In this document: positions 30,491 to 44,199 of the stretch, one piece after another
Position numbering within the stretch: the first letter of the stretch is position 1
Layout: every line of letters begins with the position of its first letter
NCBI RefSeq assembly: GCF_010500915.1
Contig: NZ_JAAAWP010000003.1
Location: 488,908 to 552,907 of the forward strand
Length of the DNA stretch: 64,000 bases
Reading direction: 5' to 3'
Source: Alteromonas hispanica
Lineage (GTDB): Bacteria; Pseudomonadota; Gammaproteobacteria; Enterobacterales; Alteromonadaceae
Position numbers and translations under genes: made by a program
Notes under the pieces: generated by a model
Told to the model about the DNA's origin: nothing
Database searches by the model: none
The model's input: only the letters and a program-made list of their open reading frames with translations

Positions 30491-32065
30491 ATGTCCTTAT
30501 GGAATCAATGTCTTGAGCGCTTGCGTCAAGAGCTACCGACGCAACAATTCAGTATGTGGATTAGACCGCTTGTTTGTGATGAGCAAGAAGGTTACGTGGC
30601 GCTTTATGCCCCGAACCGTTTTGTACTTGATTGGGTGAGAGATAAGTATTTAGATAATATTACTGGTTTGCTAAGAGAATTTGCCGGTGCCGATGCTCCA
30701 CAACTTCATCTCGAAGTAATGACGCGTCAGCGCACTAATGTAAATACAAATTCAGCGCCAAGTAGCAATCATCAAAATTCGATGCAGCGGAACGCGCCTG
30801 TACAAAGTTCTACACCACAGAATACATCGCAAGGCCAATCGTTTTCCGCTTCTTCAAATAGTGCTCAACAGTCAACTCAGAATCAAAGCGCAAATTACGA
30901 ACCTAATAATGAATACGCGAATTCTAATTCGGGTAATCAAAGTAGTCGCAGCTACCATGAGCAGAATAGAGCGGCCAATCAGGCTGCAGCTCCTCGCAGT
31001 CAGCCTTCGCCAAAGGTTGTTCCTATTCCAGAGGCCATGAAACACAAGAGCAATATCAATCCAACCTACCAGTTTGATAATTTCGTAGAAGGTAAATCTA
31101 ACCAATTAGCGCGCGCAGCGGCTACTCAGGTTGCTAATAATCCAGGTGGTTCTTACAACCCGCTATTTATTTATGGTGGAACTGGTTTAGGTAAAACCCA
31201 CTTGCTGCATGCTGTTGGTAACGGGATTGTAGCGAATAACGGTGATGCAAAAATCGTGTACATGCATTCTGAGCGTTTCGTTCAAGATATGGTAAAAGCA
31301 CTGCAAAATAACGCTATTGAAGATTTTAAGCGCTTTTACCGTTCTGTAGATGCTCTGCTAATTGATGATATCCAGTTTTTTGCTAATAAAGAGCGTTCTC
31401 AAGAAGAGTTTTTCCATACCTTTAATGCTTTGTTAGAAGGTAACCAGCAGATCATATTAACCTCAGATCGATACCCCAAAGAGATCGATGGTGTAGAGGA
31501 TCGCTTAAAATCGCGATTCGGTTGGGGTCTTACTATTGCGATCGAGCCGCCAGAGCTTGAGACTCGAGTAGCGATCTTAATGCGCAAGGCGGCAGAAAAC
31601 CGTATTCATCTTCCTAACGAAGTGGCGTTTTTCATTGCCAAGCGGTTACGCTCAAATGTACGTGAGTTAGAAGGGGCGTTAAACCGTGTTATTGCTAATG
31701 CCAATTTCACTGGCCGACCAATTACTATCGACTTTGTGCGTGAAGCATTGCGTGACCTTTTAGCTTTACAAGAAAAGCTCGTCACTGTTGATAATATTCA
31801 GAAAACCGTGGCAGATTATTATAAGATAAAGGTAGCTGATATTTTATCAAAGCGAAGAAGCAGAAGTGTGGCTCGTCCAAGACAGGTTGCTATGGCATTA
31901 GCTAAGGAACTCACTAATCACAGCTTACCAGAGTTAGGTAATGCCTTTGGTGGAAGAGACCATACTACTGTACTCCATGCTTGTAGAAAAATAGAGCAGC
32001 TAAGAGAAGAAAGTCATGATATAAAAGAAGACTATAAAAACCTCATTAGGACATTGTCTTCCTAA
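30491..32065 (+). CDS. dnaA: Chromosomal replication initiator DnaA
   Basis: Initiator protein of 524 residues that binds DnaA boxes and unwinds oriC. Domain I (1-80) interacts with DnaB and partners. Domain II is a long low-complexity linker (about 85-188) rich in Asn, Ser and Gln. The AAA+ domain III has Walker A GGTGLGKT at 229-236 and Walker B LLIDDIQF. Domain IV has the DNA-binding signature [14 protein letters not shown] near the C terminus. The linker makes it about 57 residues longer than E. coli DnaA. It is followed by dnaN 33 bp on. Confidence 0.98.
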   Translation: MSLWNQCLERLRQELPTQQFSMWIRPLVCDEQEGYVALYAPNRFVLDWVRDKYLDNITGLLREFAGADAPQLHLEVMTRQRTNVNTNSAPSSNHQNSMQRNAPVQSSTPQNTSQGQSFSASSNSAQQSTQNQSANYEPNNEYANSNSGNQSSRSYHEQNRAANQAAAPRSQPSPKVVPIPEAMKHKSNINPTYQFDNFVEGKSNQLARAAATQVANNPGGSYNPLFIYGGTGLGKTHLLHAVGNGIVANNGDAKIVYMHSERFVQDMVKALQNNAIEDFKRFYRSVDALLIDDIQFFANKERSQEEFFHTFNALLEGNQQIILTSDRYPKEIDGVEDRLKSRFGWGLTIAIEPPELETRVAILMRKAAENRIHLPNEVAFFIAKRLRSNVRELEGALNRVIANANFTGRPITIDFVREALRDLLALQEKLVTVDNIQKTVADYYKIKVADILSKRRSRSVARPRQVAMALAKELTNHSLPELGNAFGGRDHTTVLHACRKIEQLREESHDIKEDYKNLIRTLSS

Positions 32066-32098
32066 ATAATACGACCTTAGAGGCGAGATAGCACTGCA

Positions 32099-33199
32099 AT
32101 GAAATTTACTATAAGCCGCGAACAGTTTTTACAACCCCTCCAACTGGTGTCTGGTGCTGTAGAGCGTAGACACACGTTGCCTATTTTATCTAACGTTCTG
32201 ATAAAAGTTAGCGAAGGTGCTTTATGGCTAACCGGCACCGATTTAGAGGTTGAGCTCATTTCTAGTATTAAGCTTGAATCTGAATTTACCGAAGGGGAAA
32301 TAACAGTACCTGCCAAGAAGCTCTTTGATATCATTCGTGGCATTTCTGAAGGTACAGACATCCACTTCTCTATTGATGGCAGTAAAGCACTTATTAGAGC
32401 AGGGCGCGGTCGTTACACGTTATCAACGTTGTCTGCCAATGACTATCCAAATCTAGAGGACTGGGAAGGTGAGGTTGAGTTTGAGCTATCTTGCAGCGAC
32501 CTTAAACGTCTTATCGATTCCACTAGTTTCTCAATGGCTCAGCAAGACGTGCGTTATTACCTAAATGGTATGTCATTAGAGACTGAGGAAAATGTCATTC
32601 GAACTGTCGCTACTGATGGTCACAGGCTTGCTCTTTGTCGTCTTAACTATGAAACTGCCTTACCCGCTCGCCAGGTTATAATCCCTCGTAAAGGGGTGCT
32701 AGAAATATCTCGATTAATAAGTGATGACGATAAGTCATTAAAGGTACAGATTGGTGCAAATCATCTTCGTATTTTTTCAAATGACTTTATCTTTACGTCA
32801 AAACTAGTAGACGGACGTTTTCCTGATTATCGCAGAGTACTTCCTCAAAATGGCGATAAAGAAATTATTGCCAGCAAAGCGGTGTTAAAAGAAGCTTTTT
32901 CACGTGCAGCAATTTTATCGAATGAAAAGTTTAGAGGCGTGCGTTTAAATCTTGCAACTGGCGAACTTAAAATTACTGCCAATAACCCAGAGCAAGAAGA
33001 GGCTGAGGAAAACGTAGACGTTCAATACGAAGGGGACGACCTTGAAATTGGCTTTAACGTTGCTTACCTCATTGATGTATTGAATTCACTAAGTTCTGAC
33101 ATGGTTAAAGTGAGTCTGTCTGATTCAAATGCAAGTGCGTTAATTGAAGACAATGCCGATGATGCAGCGCTGTATGTCATTATGCCGATGCGTCTGTAG
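32099..33199 (+). CDS. dnaN: DNA polymerase III beta sliding clamp
   Basis: Ring-forming processivity clamp of 366 residues, the same length as in E. coli. It opens MKFTISREQFLQPLQLVSGAV, contains FPDYRRVLP, and ends with the hydrophobic-pocket C terminus YVIMPMRL. It lies in the dnaA-dnaN-recF-gyrB order; a terminator-like hairpin follows before recF. Confidence 0.98.
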   Translation: MKFTISREQFLQPLQLVSGAVERRHTLPILSNVLIKVSEGALWLTGTDLEVELISSIKLESEFTEGEITVPAKKLFDIIRGISEGTDIHFSIDGSKALIRAGRGRYTLSTLSANDYPNLEDWEGEVEFELSCSDLKRLIDSTSFSMAQQDVRYYLNGMSLETEENVIRTVATDGHRLALCRLNYETALPARQVIIPRKGVLEISRLISDDDKSLKVQIGANHLRIFSNDFIFTSKLVDGRFPDYRRVLPQNGDKEIIASKAVLKEAFSRAAILSNEKFRGVRLNLATGELKITANNPEQEEAEENVDVQYEGDDLEIGFNVAYLIDVLNSLSSDMVKVSLSDSNASALIEDNADDAALYVIMPMRL

Positions 33200-33268
33200 T
33201 TGAGATTATAGAGCATCTCGCATAGACATCATTTTAAGGTCCACTGCATCATTAATTCTGCTATTGAT

Positions 33269-33301
33269 AAAGCGGTACATTATTCAACAATGTATCGCTT
33301 T
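33269..33301 (+). terminator. Hairpin between dnaN and recF (terminator or attenuator)
   Basis: Arms AAAGCGGTACATT and AATGTATCGCTTT pair over 13 bp with one G-U, around a 7-nt loop, ending in TTTT. It lies 21 bp before recF and could reduce dnaN read-through into recF-gyrB. Confidence 0.6.
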
Positions 33302-33322
33302 TGTTCCCTTTAGAGTTCTACT

Positions 33323-36840
<3,518 letters not shown>

Positions 36841-36872
36841 TGAATAATTTGCAAAGTAAGCGTTAAGAATAG

Positions 36873-36902
36873 AAAGGCGATTTATTGAAAATCGCCTTTT
36901 TT
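36873..36902 (+). terminator. gyrB terminator
   Basis: Arms AAAGGCGATTT and AAATCGCCTTT (11 bp, short ATTGA loop) followed by a T run, 33 bp beyond the gyrB stop. Confidence 0.92.
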
Positions 36903-37042
36903 GTGTCTATTAAACCCCGATTGCTTTGGCTAAAAGAGCCTTATGGACAGCGTGTTTAGAAATAAACAGGTGCTCGAAATAGTTTCACTCGTGCGTGACC
37001 GCCACTAAAGAAAAATATCTAATGCTGACAATCTTAATGTAC

Positions 37043-37486
37043 CTACAACTTACTCACTGTAAGTGCTACTTCTTTTTCTCCTGCTTCACGAACAGTGAAT
37101 CGATAGGTGCCTGTAGAAGAAGGAGTAAACTGAAGGTTTTGTGAACTTTGCTCACAAACTAAATATACTGTTGTAGATAGCATGACAGGCTGGCCCTTAT
37201 ACTTGCCACCACAGCTCTGTGAAGGCGACCATTTTTCATCTGATAGTCTGAAGTCATAGGGCTGGCCATCGGCAATTAATTCAACATCAACGACCCAGCC
37301 ACTGCTATTTTTCATAAAACGATAATTAGGATCTGCTTCCCACCAATTAAATACACCTCTTAGGTAAAGGTTTTTAAACTGAATTACCGGGGCAGAGGGG
37401 ATAATTTCGGGAATATTAAAACCACTTTTACTTGAGCATGCAGTTAAGGTTAAACAACAAAATAATACAGAAATTAGCTTTTTCAC
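37043..37486 (-). CDS. Predicted lipoprotein, possible carbohydrate-binding fold
   Basis: Secreted lipoprotein of 147 residues: lipobox LTAC puts the lipidated Cys at residue 17. The mature part contains LYLRGVFNWWEADPNYRF and YDFRLSDEKW, and a closing beta strand TGTYRFTVREAG. This resembles the small beta-sandwich modules found before bacterial glycosidases, but no enzyme domain is attached and no polysaccharide genes are near. It stands alone between gyrB and the glyQS terminator. Function is not assigned. Confidence 0.7.
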   Translation of the reverse strand: MKKLISVLFCCLTLTACSSKSGFNIPEIIPSAPVIQFKNLYLRGVFNWWEADPNYRFMKNSSGWVVDVELIADGQPYDFRLSDEKWSPSQSCGGKYKGQPVMLSTTVYLVCEQSSQNLQFTPSSTGTYRFTVREAGEKEVALTVSKL

Positions 37487-37499
37487 TTTTACTCCAAAA

Positions 37500-37527
37500 A
37501 AAAGCCCAACGGTGTCGTTGGGCTTTT
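37500..37527 (-). terminator. glyQS terminator
   Basis: A 12-bp perfect hairpin (AAAAGCCCAACG, loop GTGT, CGTTGGGCTTTT), followed on the minus strand by a U run, 32 bp beyond glyS. Confidence 0.92.
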
Positions 37528-37558
37528 GTTTAATGAGATTTTAACTCACTAACTTTGC

Positions 37559-39637
37559 CTAAGACTTCGCAAGTATTGAAATATCTGCGGTAGTAAGGAA
37601 AAGTTGCCTTAAAAGTGTCAATAACGCAAGTCTGTTTTGCTTTACCGCTTCATCTTCTGCCATCACCATTACATTATCAAAGAAGCTATCAATGGCTTCT
37701 CTCAGCGTGGCTAAGGTAGTTAAAATCAGCGTATAGTCTTGCTGTGCTAACGCACTAGTTACTTTTTGCTCCGACGCAACCAATGCCTCGTAGAGTGCTT
37801 TTTCAGACTCTTCAGTTAACAAAGCTGTCTCAATATTTACTGAGGTACCAGTATCAACCTTTTGCTTTGAAAGAATATTGGCAACTCGCTTATTTGCTGC
37901 TGCCAATGCCTCTGACTCTTCAAGGGCTTTGAACTGCGCTACAGCATTAACTCGAGCTAGGTAATCTGAGGGCTTGGTAGGACGTTTAGCGGCAACCGAC
38001 TGAATAACATCAATTGCAACCTGCTGATCTTGCAGTAGCGCATTAAAACGGCCTAATACAAAGTCTACTACCTGCGTTTTAGTGTCTTTATTAGATAACT
38101 TATCTCCGTATACATCTATTGCCTTTTCAACAAGATCGTTTAGGTCGAGTGGCAGTGATAGTTCGGTGATAATACGTAGCACACCTATGGCCGCGCGACG
38201 AAGCGCAAACGGGTCTTTATCGCCCTTTGGTAATTGGCCTATACCAAATATGCCCGCAAGGGTGTCTAACTTGTCTGCCAGCGCTACAGCGGCGCTAACA
38301 CCGTTGCTTGGAAGCGTATCACCGGCAAAGCGAGGTAGGTACTGCTCATAGAGTGCCTGCGCAACATCAGTGTCTTCTCCATCATTTAACGCGTAGTATT
38401 TACCCATCACGCCTTGTACGTCAGGGAATTCCATTACCATATTTGACATAAGGTCAGTTTTTGCTAGGAGGCCAGCACGACTCGCGTTTTCTTCGTTCGC
38501 ATTAATTTTCTTAGCAATAAATCCAGACAGTAGAGAGATACGCTCTGACTTTTCTTTAAGTGTTCCAAGCTGCTTTTGAAACAGAACTGAGGCCAAACTG
38601 TCTAGACGGCTTTCTAAAGAAACCTTTCTATCGCTGTTGTAGAAAAACTCAGCATCGGCAAGGCGAGGGCGGATAACCTTTTCATTCCCAGAAACAACTT
38701 GGGTCGGATCCTTACTTTCTATATTACTTATGAACAAAAAGGTATTTACCAAGTCGCCATTTGCGTCAAGAAGCGGTACATATTTCTGATCGTCTTTCAT
38801 TGTATAAATCAGAGCTTCTTTTGGCACAGACAAAAAGCCTTCATCGAAACCAGCCTTGAGCACTACTGGCCACTCAACGAGCGACGCGATTTCCTCTAGA
38901 AGTTCTTCATCATAATCTGGCGTAAGAGATAATTCAGCCGCGGCATCTTCTAATATTTGACGGGTTTTATCTTTACGAGCATTGAAGTCCGCAATAACAT
39001 ACTGTGCTTCAAGAGCCTTTGCATAGTTATCCGCGTGGTCTAGTTCAAATCGTGCTTCACCATGGAAACGATGTCCTTGAACTGTTCTTCCGCTTGAAAG
39101 GCCGAGCGCTGTGATATTGATAACTTCACTGCCATAAAGTGCGCAAAGAGTGTGTACAGGGCGAATGAATTGCGTTGAATAACTTCCCCACCGCATAGGC
39201 TTTGGTATTGGCAATTTGCTTATAGTTTGATTTACCAGCCCCTCTAATAATGCGCTAATGCTTTGTCCTGCGACATGAGCCTTGTGGAGCAGCCATTCAC
39301 CTTTGTCAGTTACCAGACGTTCCGCATCCGCAATATCAATACCGTTGCCGCGAGCCCAACCTTGTGCAGCTTTTGTTGGGTTTCCATCTGCATCAAATGC
39401 TGCAGATACTGCAGGGCCACGCTTCTCAACCGTCTTATCCTCTTGACTCTCTGCCAAGTCTGAAACGTATACAGCTAAACGTCTTGGTGCCGCAAACCAA
39501 TTTACGGAACCAAAGGGAAGGTTAGCGCTGCTCAGTGCCAACTCGAACTGCTGTGCGAAAGCTTCTCCTAGAGACTTTAACGCTTTTGGCGGAAGTTCCT
39601 CGGTTCCTAATTCAATTAAACAATTTTCCGTGCGCAC
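37559..39637 (-). CDS. glyS: Glycyl-tRNA synthetase beta subunit
   Basis: Beta subunit of the alpha2beta2 glycyl-tRNA synthetase, 692 residues, close to the E. coli length. It opens with the conserved [20 protein letters not shown], and the HD-like domain and anticodon-binding region follow ([26 protein letters not shown]). It starts 2 bp after glyQ in a two-gene operon. Confidence 0.97.
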   Translation of the reverse strand: MRTENCLIELGTEELPPKALKSLGEAFAQQFELALSSANLPFGSVNWFAAPRRLAVYVSDLAESQEDKTVEKRGPAVSAAFDADGNPTKAAQGWARGNGIDIADAERLVTDKGEWLLHKAHVAGQSISALLEGLVNQTISKLPIPKPMRWGSYSTQFIRPVHTLCALYGSEVINITALGLSSGRTVQGHRFHGEARFELDHADNYAKALEAQYVIADFNARKDKTRQILEDAAAELSLTPDYDEELLEEIASLVEWPVVLKAGFDEGFLSVPKEALIYTMKDDQKYVPLLDANGDLVNTFLFISNIESKDPTQVVSGNEKVIRPRLADAEFFYNSDRKVSLESRLDSLASVLFQKQLGTLKEKSERISLLSGFIAKKINANEENASRAGLLAKTDLMSNMVMEFPDVQGVMGKYYALNDGEDTDVAQALYEQYLPRFAGDTLPSNGVSAAVALADKLDTLAGIFGIGQLPKGDKDPFALRRAAIGVLRIITELSLPLDLNDLVEKAIDVYGDKLSNKDTKTQVVDFVLGRFNALLQDQQVAIDVIQSVAAKRPTKPSDYLARVNAVAQFKALEESEALAAANKRVANILSKQKVDTGTSVNIETALLTEESEKALYEALVASEQKVTSALAQQDYTLILTTLATLREAIDSFFDNVMVMAEDEAVKQNRLALLTLLRQLFLTTADISILAKS

Positions 39638-39639
39638 GT

Positions 39640-40545
39640 CTATGCCTCCTTACTGCAAAGTGGAAAGCCTAATGCTTCTCTAGCTTGGTAATAACTTTCT
39701 GCACAGGCTTTTGCCAACGTGCGTACTCGTAAAATATAACGTTGACGTTCAGTAACAGATATTGCGTGTCGCGCGTCTAACAAGTTAAATGCATGAGATG
39801 CTTTCATTACCTGTTCATAAGCAGGAAGTGGCAGGTTGTTTTCAATTAAAACGTTACTTTGCGCTTCACATTCATTGAATGTTCTAAACAATGCATCGAC
39901 ATTGGCATGTTCAAAGTTAAAGGTAGACTGTTCTACTTCGTTTTGATGGAAAACATCACCATAGGTAACTTTACCTAGCGGACCGTCAGTCCATATTAAA
40001 TCGTAAATACTATCAACGCCTTGAACGTACATAGCTAGGCGCTCAAGACCATAGGTGATTTCACCAGTAACCGGTTTACACTCAAGCCCACCGACTTGCT
40101 GAAAATAAGTAAACTGTGTGACTTCCATACCATTAAGCCATACTTCCCAGCCTATACCCCAAGCACCAAGGGTAGGTGACTCCCAGTTGTCTTCTACAAA
40201 GCGAATGTCATGAACTAGCGGATCGAAGCCTAGCTCTTTTAAAGAGCCAAGGTACAGTTCTTGAATATTGTCTGGTGAGGGTTTCAGCATGACTTGGAAC
40301 TGATAATAGTGCTGAAGGCGATTCGGGTTCTCACCGTAACGGCCGTCTGTGGGCCGACGACACGGCTGAACATAGGCGCTGCTCATCGGCTCTGGCCCTA
40401 GCGAGCGCAAGAAGGTCATAGGGTGGAAGGTACCTGCACCCACTTCCATATCTAAAGGCTGAATTATTACGCAGCCTTGTCGCGCCCAGTAATCTTGAAG
40501 CGCTAGAATTAACCCTTGAAAGGTTTTAATGTCGTATTTCTGCAT
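39640..40545 (-). CDS. glyQ: Glycyl-tRNA synthetase alpha subunit
   Basis: Catalytic class II subunit of 301 residues. Conserved motifs are [36 protein letters not shown] and the motif 3 region [14 protein letters not shown]. First gene of glyQS; divergent from tag. Length and sequence are typical, with nothing unusual seen. Confidence 0.98.
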   Translation of the reverse strand: MQKYDIKTFQGLILALQDYWARQGCVIIQPLDMEVGAGTFHPMTFLRSLGPEPMSSAYVQPCRRPTDGRYGENPNRLQHYYQFQVMLKPSPDNIQELYLGSLKELGFDPLVHDIRFVEDNWESPTLGAWGIGWEVWLNGMEVTQFTYFQQVGGLECKPVTGEITYGLERLAMYVQGVDSIYDLIWTDGPLGKVTYGDVFHQNEVEQSTFNFEHANVDALFRTFNECEAQSNVLIENNLPLPAYEQVMKASHAFNLLDARHAISVTERQRYILRVRTLAKACAESYYQAREALGFPLCSKEA

Positions 40546-40687
40546 ACATCCGCTGCTTATTGGTTAACTGACTTAAATAAAGATGGGATAGTATACAATT
40601 TGTGACGCAGAGTATGTAGGTGTAACGTGTGAAAAAAAGCAGTGAAGACATCTATGCGGTCTGGTATTACAGCAAGGATTTATTTTC

Positions 40688-41284
40688 ATGACGACAAAAT
40701 CAATACAGCGATGTGCATGGGTTAGCGATGACCCAATTTATCAGGCTTATCACGACACACAGTGGGGCGTGCCTGAAACTGATAGCCAATCCTTGTTTGC
40801 AAAACTCTGTCTTGATGGACAGCAAGCCGGGCTATCATGGCTGACCATTTTAAAAAAACAGCGGAATTATGAGGAAGCGTTTTGTCATTTCAACCCTCAA
40901 GACATCGTTAAAATGGATAATGCAGATGTAGAAAGGCTGATGCAAAACAGCGGGATTGTTAGGAATAAACTTAAGATACAGTCCATTATTAAAAATGCAC
41001 GCGGCTTTTTAGAGATAGAAAAAACCCAGCCATTTAATACATTTATCTGGCAATTTACCGGTGGTAACACATTAGTGAACGAATGGGAAAAATTCGATGA
41101 CATTCCAACATCAACAAAAGAGTCAAAAGCCATGTCGGTGGCATTGAAGAAAATGGGCTTTAGTTTTGTTGGTGAAACAATTTGTTATGCGTTTATGCAA
41201 GCGGTTGGCATGGTGAACGATCATGAAAAACATTGCCATTGCTATGAGCGGACAAAAGCCATGGCAATTAGTAAAGGCATTTAA
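40688..41284 (+). CDS. tag: DNA-3-methyladenine glycosylase I
   Basis: Base-excision repair glycosylase of 198 residues removing 3-methyladenine. The N terminus RCAWVSDDPIYQAYHDTQWGVP carries the zinc Cys and His. LDGQQAGLSWLTILKKQRNY forms the base pocket with its catalytic-region Glu/Trp residues. The C-terminal GMVNDHEKHCHCY supplies the other His and Cys zinc ligands. It converges on the DUF2489 gene and shares a terminator. Confidence 0.95.
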   Translation: MTTKSIQRCAWVSDDPIYQAYHDTQWGVPETDSQSLFAKLCLDGQQAGLSWLTILKKQRNYEEAFCHFNPQDIVKMDNADVERLMQNSGIVRNKLKIQSIIKNARGFLEIEKTQPFNTFIWQFTGGNTLVNEWEKFDDIPTSTKESKAMSVALKKMGFSFVGETICYAFMQAVGMVNDHEKHCHCYERTKAMAISKGI

Positions 41285-41319
41285 AATTGGTGTGCTGGCT
41301 CAGAGGGTGTTTAATAAAA

Positions 41320-41346
41320 AAAGCAGTATGGAAACCACACTGCTTT
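41320..41346. terminator. Bidirectional terminator between tag and DUF2489 gene
   Basis: AAAGCAGT and ACTGCTTT pair, continued after one mismatch by TGG/CCA around an AAA loop. The flanking A run and T-rich sequence allow use in both directions. Confidence 0.8.
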
Positions 41347-41378
41347 ATATTACTTTTGAACGGATTGTAGAAGTTGTC

Positions 41379-41831
41379 TCAAACAAGTGCTTCGCAGAAG
41401 GTCTTAACGCCGGGTAACTCATCGAGTACCTTAGATTCGTACTCAGATTCTATTTGCTCTCGCGCTTTGTCTTGCTTTCTTCTTTCTTGTTTGGATAGCT
41501 GTTGTCTAGCCTCTAACACTGCAAAGCCGCTAATCTCGACAAAAAGCGCATAAGTATGCGGAAATTTAGCTTTGAAGTCAGGCGGGTTGTTTAGCGGAAG
41601 CGCATTTAATAAATTCACAATTCTAATAACGCCTTCAGATAAATCGCACTGCTGCTGCTCCATGGCTTTGGAAATCAGAATGATGCTTTCAGTGATATTA
41701 GCTATACGCGCGTTCGTCGCGTCGTTTTTGCGTTTTTTCTGTTGTTTGAGTAGAAATAGCAGTCTGCCTGCATAAAACCCAAGCCCTAAAATAACAACTA
41801 GCGCGACACCAGTTAGTACAACCCACAGCAT
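41379..41831 (-). CDS. DUF2489-type membrane-anchored protein
   Basis: Protein of 150 residues with one N-terminal membrane helix (about 3-28) followed by a charged, mostly helical domain (KQQKKRKNDATNARIANITES ... ERRKQDKAREQIE). Length and pattern fit DUF2489 proteins found next to yihI in many marine gammaproteobacteria. No enzymatic motif is seen and the role is unknown. It lies 14 bp after yihI and is probably cotranscribed. Confidence 0.7.
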   Translation of the reverse strand: MLWVVLTGVALVVILGLGFYAGRLLFLLKQQKKRKNDATNARIANITESIILISKAMEQQQCDLSEGVIRIVNLLNALPLNNPPDFKAKFPHTYALFVEISGFAVLEARQQLSKQERRKQDKAREQIESEYESKVLDELPGVKTFCEALV

Positions 41832-41845
41832 TTAGTTATCCCGTT

Positions 41846-42352
41846 CTAGTTCTTGAAATCGTCTATCTTAATAGCGTCTAATTCATCAAACGGATCGATT
41901 TCTTCTTCATCGTCTTCGTCAACGATACCAAGTAGGTCACACAGAATACGATGGCGTGCCATTTTTTCGTCAACATAACGCTGCTGCTCTTTAGAAAGAG
42001 ACTTGTCTGCATCTAGCTTGTCAAGCAAGTCCGAGAGCCGCTGATCGGCTTCTAAGGCTGCTAATTCTTGGGCTGGAGTGGCATACTTTTTCTTTTCTAC
42101 TGGCGTTGGCGCCACACCTTTAGCTTTCACCAGTTGAATTGGTTTCTTACTGCCTAGGCGCGGATCTTTCTTTTCATTGTTCTTGCCGCCGCCAGATTTG
42201 CCCTGTTCAACATTATGACGGCTACCAGCAGGCTTACCCTTATGTTTTTTAGGGCGAGGAGTATCAGATTTACTGTTTTCACTAGGCTTAAAGTCTGGAT
42301 CTTTGCGAACACCAATAAGACCAACTTTGCGAGATTTCTTTGAACGTGACAT
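41846..42352 (-). CDS. yihI: Der GTPase-activating protein YihI
   Basis: Protein of 168 residues. E. coli YihI stimulates the Der (EngA) GTPase and slows 50S assembly. The N-terminal half is very basic (SRSKKSRKVGLIGVRK, KKHKGKPAGSRHN). The central part has LDKLDADKSLSKEQQRYVDEK and the C-terminal tail is acidic (DEDDEEEIDPFDELDAI), the family pattern. ATG at 42352 was chosen over TTG at 42361. It is close to engB, as in E. coli. Confidence 0.9.
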   Translation of the reverse strand: MSRSKKSRKVGLIGVRKDPDFKPSENSKSDTPRPKKHKGKPAGSRHNVEQGKSGGGKNNEKKDPRLGSKKPIQLVKAKGVAPTPVEKKKYATPAQELAALEADQRLSDLLDKLDADKSLSKEQQRYVDEKMARHRILCDLLGIVDEDDEEEIDPFDELDAIKIDDFKN

Positions 42353-42405
42353 ATATTCCAAATACGAAATAGAGTAAAAGACTTGCTTATTATAGCGCGA
42401 ATTCG

Positions 42406-43038
42406 TTAAAGCTTCTTCATCAAAACGACATCACTAGTGGGGAATTCAACGCTAAATGTGTCTCTCTGCGCAAGATAATTGAACGTAGCTTCACTGAAAA
42501 AGCTTACGTGGGTGGGATCGTTTTTATAATGCCATTGTTTAAATCGTTCTTTGCTCAGCACTCTTTTTGTCATGATGGCAAGAATGCCGTTTGGCTTAAG
42601 CATAGAATTGAACAAAGACCATTCTTTTGCGGGCTGATGAAAATGCTCTATGGCTTCAGTACAGGTTATGACATCAAAAGATTGTTCTAATACTTCAATA
42701 TTATTCGCATAAAAAGGATCATAAATACTAACCTCTAGCCCCTTTTCCTTGAGCAATTCTGCTAATACTGGAGCGGGCCCGCAGCCGAAGTCTAAAGCCG
42801 AAGAGCTTGGTTTAATATAAATTGATAGAGGTGTTAGAAGTTTACTTAAAAATGTTCTATAGCCATCGTCTTCAAAGCTATTCTCATGCTTGTCGTACTC
42901 ACTCTTCTCGGCACCGGTACTAGGTAAACACTCAGGAGAGACAAACACTAATTTACAGCATTTGCATTGAAAGTATGTGCGTTTGTTATCTTGGTGATAA
43001 AAGATAGTGTTGGAGTCGAAGCAAAGTGGACATTGCAT
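42406..43038 (-). CDS. Class I SAM methyltransferase with N-terminal zinc ribbon
   Basis: Protein of 210 residues. Four N-terminal cysteines (CPLC at 3-6, CKCC near 25) suggest a small zinc ribbon. The methyltransferase fold follows, with motif I ALDFGCGPAPVLAELL at about 83-98, the acidic partner IYDPF, and the EAIEHFHQP segment common in these enzymes. The substrate is unknown; this type is found among marine gammaproteobacteria as a family without an assigned target. It lies 53 bp before yihI. Confidence 0.82.
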   Translation of the reverse strand: MQCPLCFDSNTIFYHQDNKRTYFQCKCCKLVFVSPECLPSTGAEKSEYDKHENSFEDDGYRTFLSKLLTPLSIYIKPSSSALDFGCGPAPVLAELLKEKGLEVSIYDPFYANNIEVLEQSFDVITCTEAIEHFHQPAKEWSLFNSMLKPNGILAIMTKRVLSKERFKQWHYKNDPTHVSFFSEATFNYLAQRDTFSVEFPTSDVVLMKKL

Positions 43039-43392
43039 ATTGAGAAAAATAATTAGTTAGCGCTAAAAAGAAAAAAAGGTGATGGTTTGCACCATCACCT
43101 TATTTTGAATGAGTGTCAGATGACACCTCTCCCGTTATTTACACATCGCTGCGCTTTATGCTTCCCTAGCCGTGCTCCCCTTATTTTTTTTATTAGCAGA
43201 GCGCTATTTTTGTTTTTGGCCTTCTTGGCGCTTTATCCAATCTTCCGTGGGGTATTTTATTATTATTCTTGTTATTTAGTCTGAAAGCCTACAAAGGCTG
43301 CAACAAACTATGCCGTTAGATTACACTAATAATTCTAAAATACAACTTTTGGAGTAACAAAAATTTAACAACGACAAAGATTTTTTAAAAAC
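43039..43392. other. 354-bp gap holding an orphan terminator
   Basis: Between the methyltransferase and cytochrome c4 genes, both on the minus strand. It holds the strong terminator at 43076-43101 and, on the minus strand before it, a GTGTC-ATCT-GACAC hairpin and AT-rich stretches. The plus-strand open frame at 43087-43284 begins inside the terminator and looks like chance. The minus strand could carry a small RNA (see findings). Confidence 0.5.
43076..43101 (-). terminator. Terminator, minus strand
   Basis: Perfect 9-bp hairpin (GGTGATGGT, TTGC loop, ACCATCACC), followed on the minus strand by a U run. It is about 290 bp beyond the cytochrome c4 stop. Confidence 0.85.
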
Positions 43393-44016
43393 TTAATGTA
43401 AACCAGCGACATAGTTAGATAAGATTTCGATGTCTTCGTCTGTCAACTTCATCGCAATATCGCGCATCATGCCATTCATGCTGTTGTGACGCTGGCCAGA
43501 GCGAAATGATTTTAGCTGCGACGCAGTATAGGTTGCGTGTTGGCCACTGATATCGGGGAAGCCTGAAAGTGATGATCCATTACCTTGTGGTCCGTGACAC
43601 GCAATACATGCAGTAATGCCACGCTCTTCGTCACCGCCTTGATAAAGCGCTTTACCCGCCTCAATATACTGCTCAGGGGTTTCACCTGGTGTAGCTTCCT
43701 GACTTGAGAAGTAGGCCGCTAAATCTTCCATATCCTGTGTGGACAATGGCGCTGCCATTCCATTCATTACCGCATTGTTACGGCCTTCTTCGCCACCAGT
43801 TTGTGACGCAAGCTTAAACTCAGTAAGTTGTTTAACAAGGTATTTTTCATGTTGCCCAGCTAATTTGGGGTTCATGTCAATCATACTATTGCCATCAGGG
43901 CCATGGCAGGCTGCACACACAGCAGACTTTGCTTTGCCTGCTTCTGCATCACCTTTTGCTACTGCAGAGGCACTTAAACCTAGCGACAAACAAACCAACA
44001 AACACAGTTTTTTCAT
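43393..44016 (-). CDS. Di-heme cytochrome c4
   Basis: Periplasmic electron carrier of 207 residues. A signal peptide covers about 1-20 (cleaved after AVA). The two heme sites are CAACH at 34-38 and CIACH at 137-141. The axial Met residues lie in MNGM (87) and NSMNGMM near 190. The two halves repeat each other, as in cytochrome c4, which donates electrons to terminal oxidases. ATG at 44016 was preferred over the open frame to 44040 because it starts a standard signal peptide. It is divergent from engB, a common pairing in Vibrio-like genomes. Confidence 0.93.
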   Translation of the reverse strand: MKKLCLLVCLSLGLSASAVAKGDAEAGKAKSAVCAACHGPDGNSMIDMNPKLAGQHEKYLVKQLTEFKLASQTGGEEGRNNAVMNGMAAPLSTQDMEDLAAYFSSQEATPGETPEQYIEAGKALYQGGDEERGITACIACHGPQGNGSSLSGFPDISGQHATYTASQLKSFRSGQRHNSMNGMMRDIAMKLTDEDIEILSNYVAGLH

Positions 44017-44199
44017 AAATAATCTCTTAAATGGTTCCAACGGCTCGCGTTATATACGTGATATACGTGATATCATACGTATTTTACACATTTAACGCGT
44101 CAGAAAAACCTATTCCATGATAAATCTAAGGGTTTTAGTCTGTTTTAATATTAAAAAGTTGTAAACCAGACGGTATGACGCATGTGGAGGTTAGTCTAG

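Noticed and set aside
43087..43284. Hydrophobic 65-codon plus-strand open frame (membrane peptide?)
   Set aside because: Starts inside the terminator hairpin, has no ribosome site, and its Leu/Phe/Tyr-rich composition follows from AT-rich non-coding DNA.
43076..43392. Calling the orphan transcript CsrC
   Set aside because: Synteny fits, but only five GGA triplets occur on the relevant strand, about the chance number, and no GacA/UvrY-type upstream box was found.
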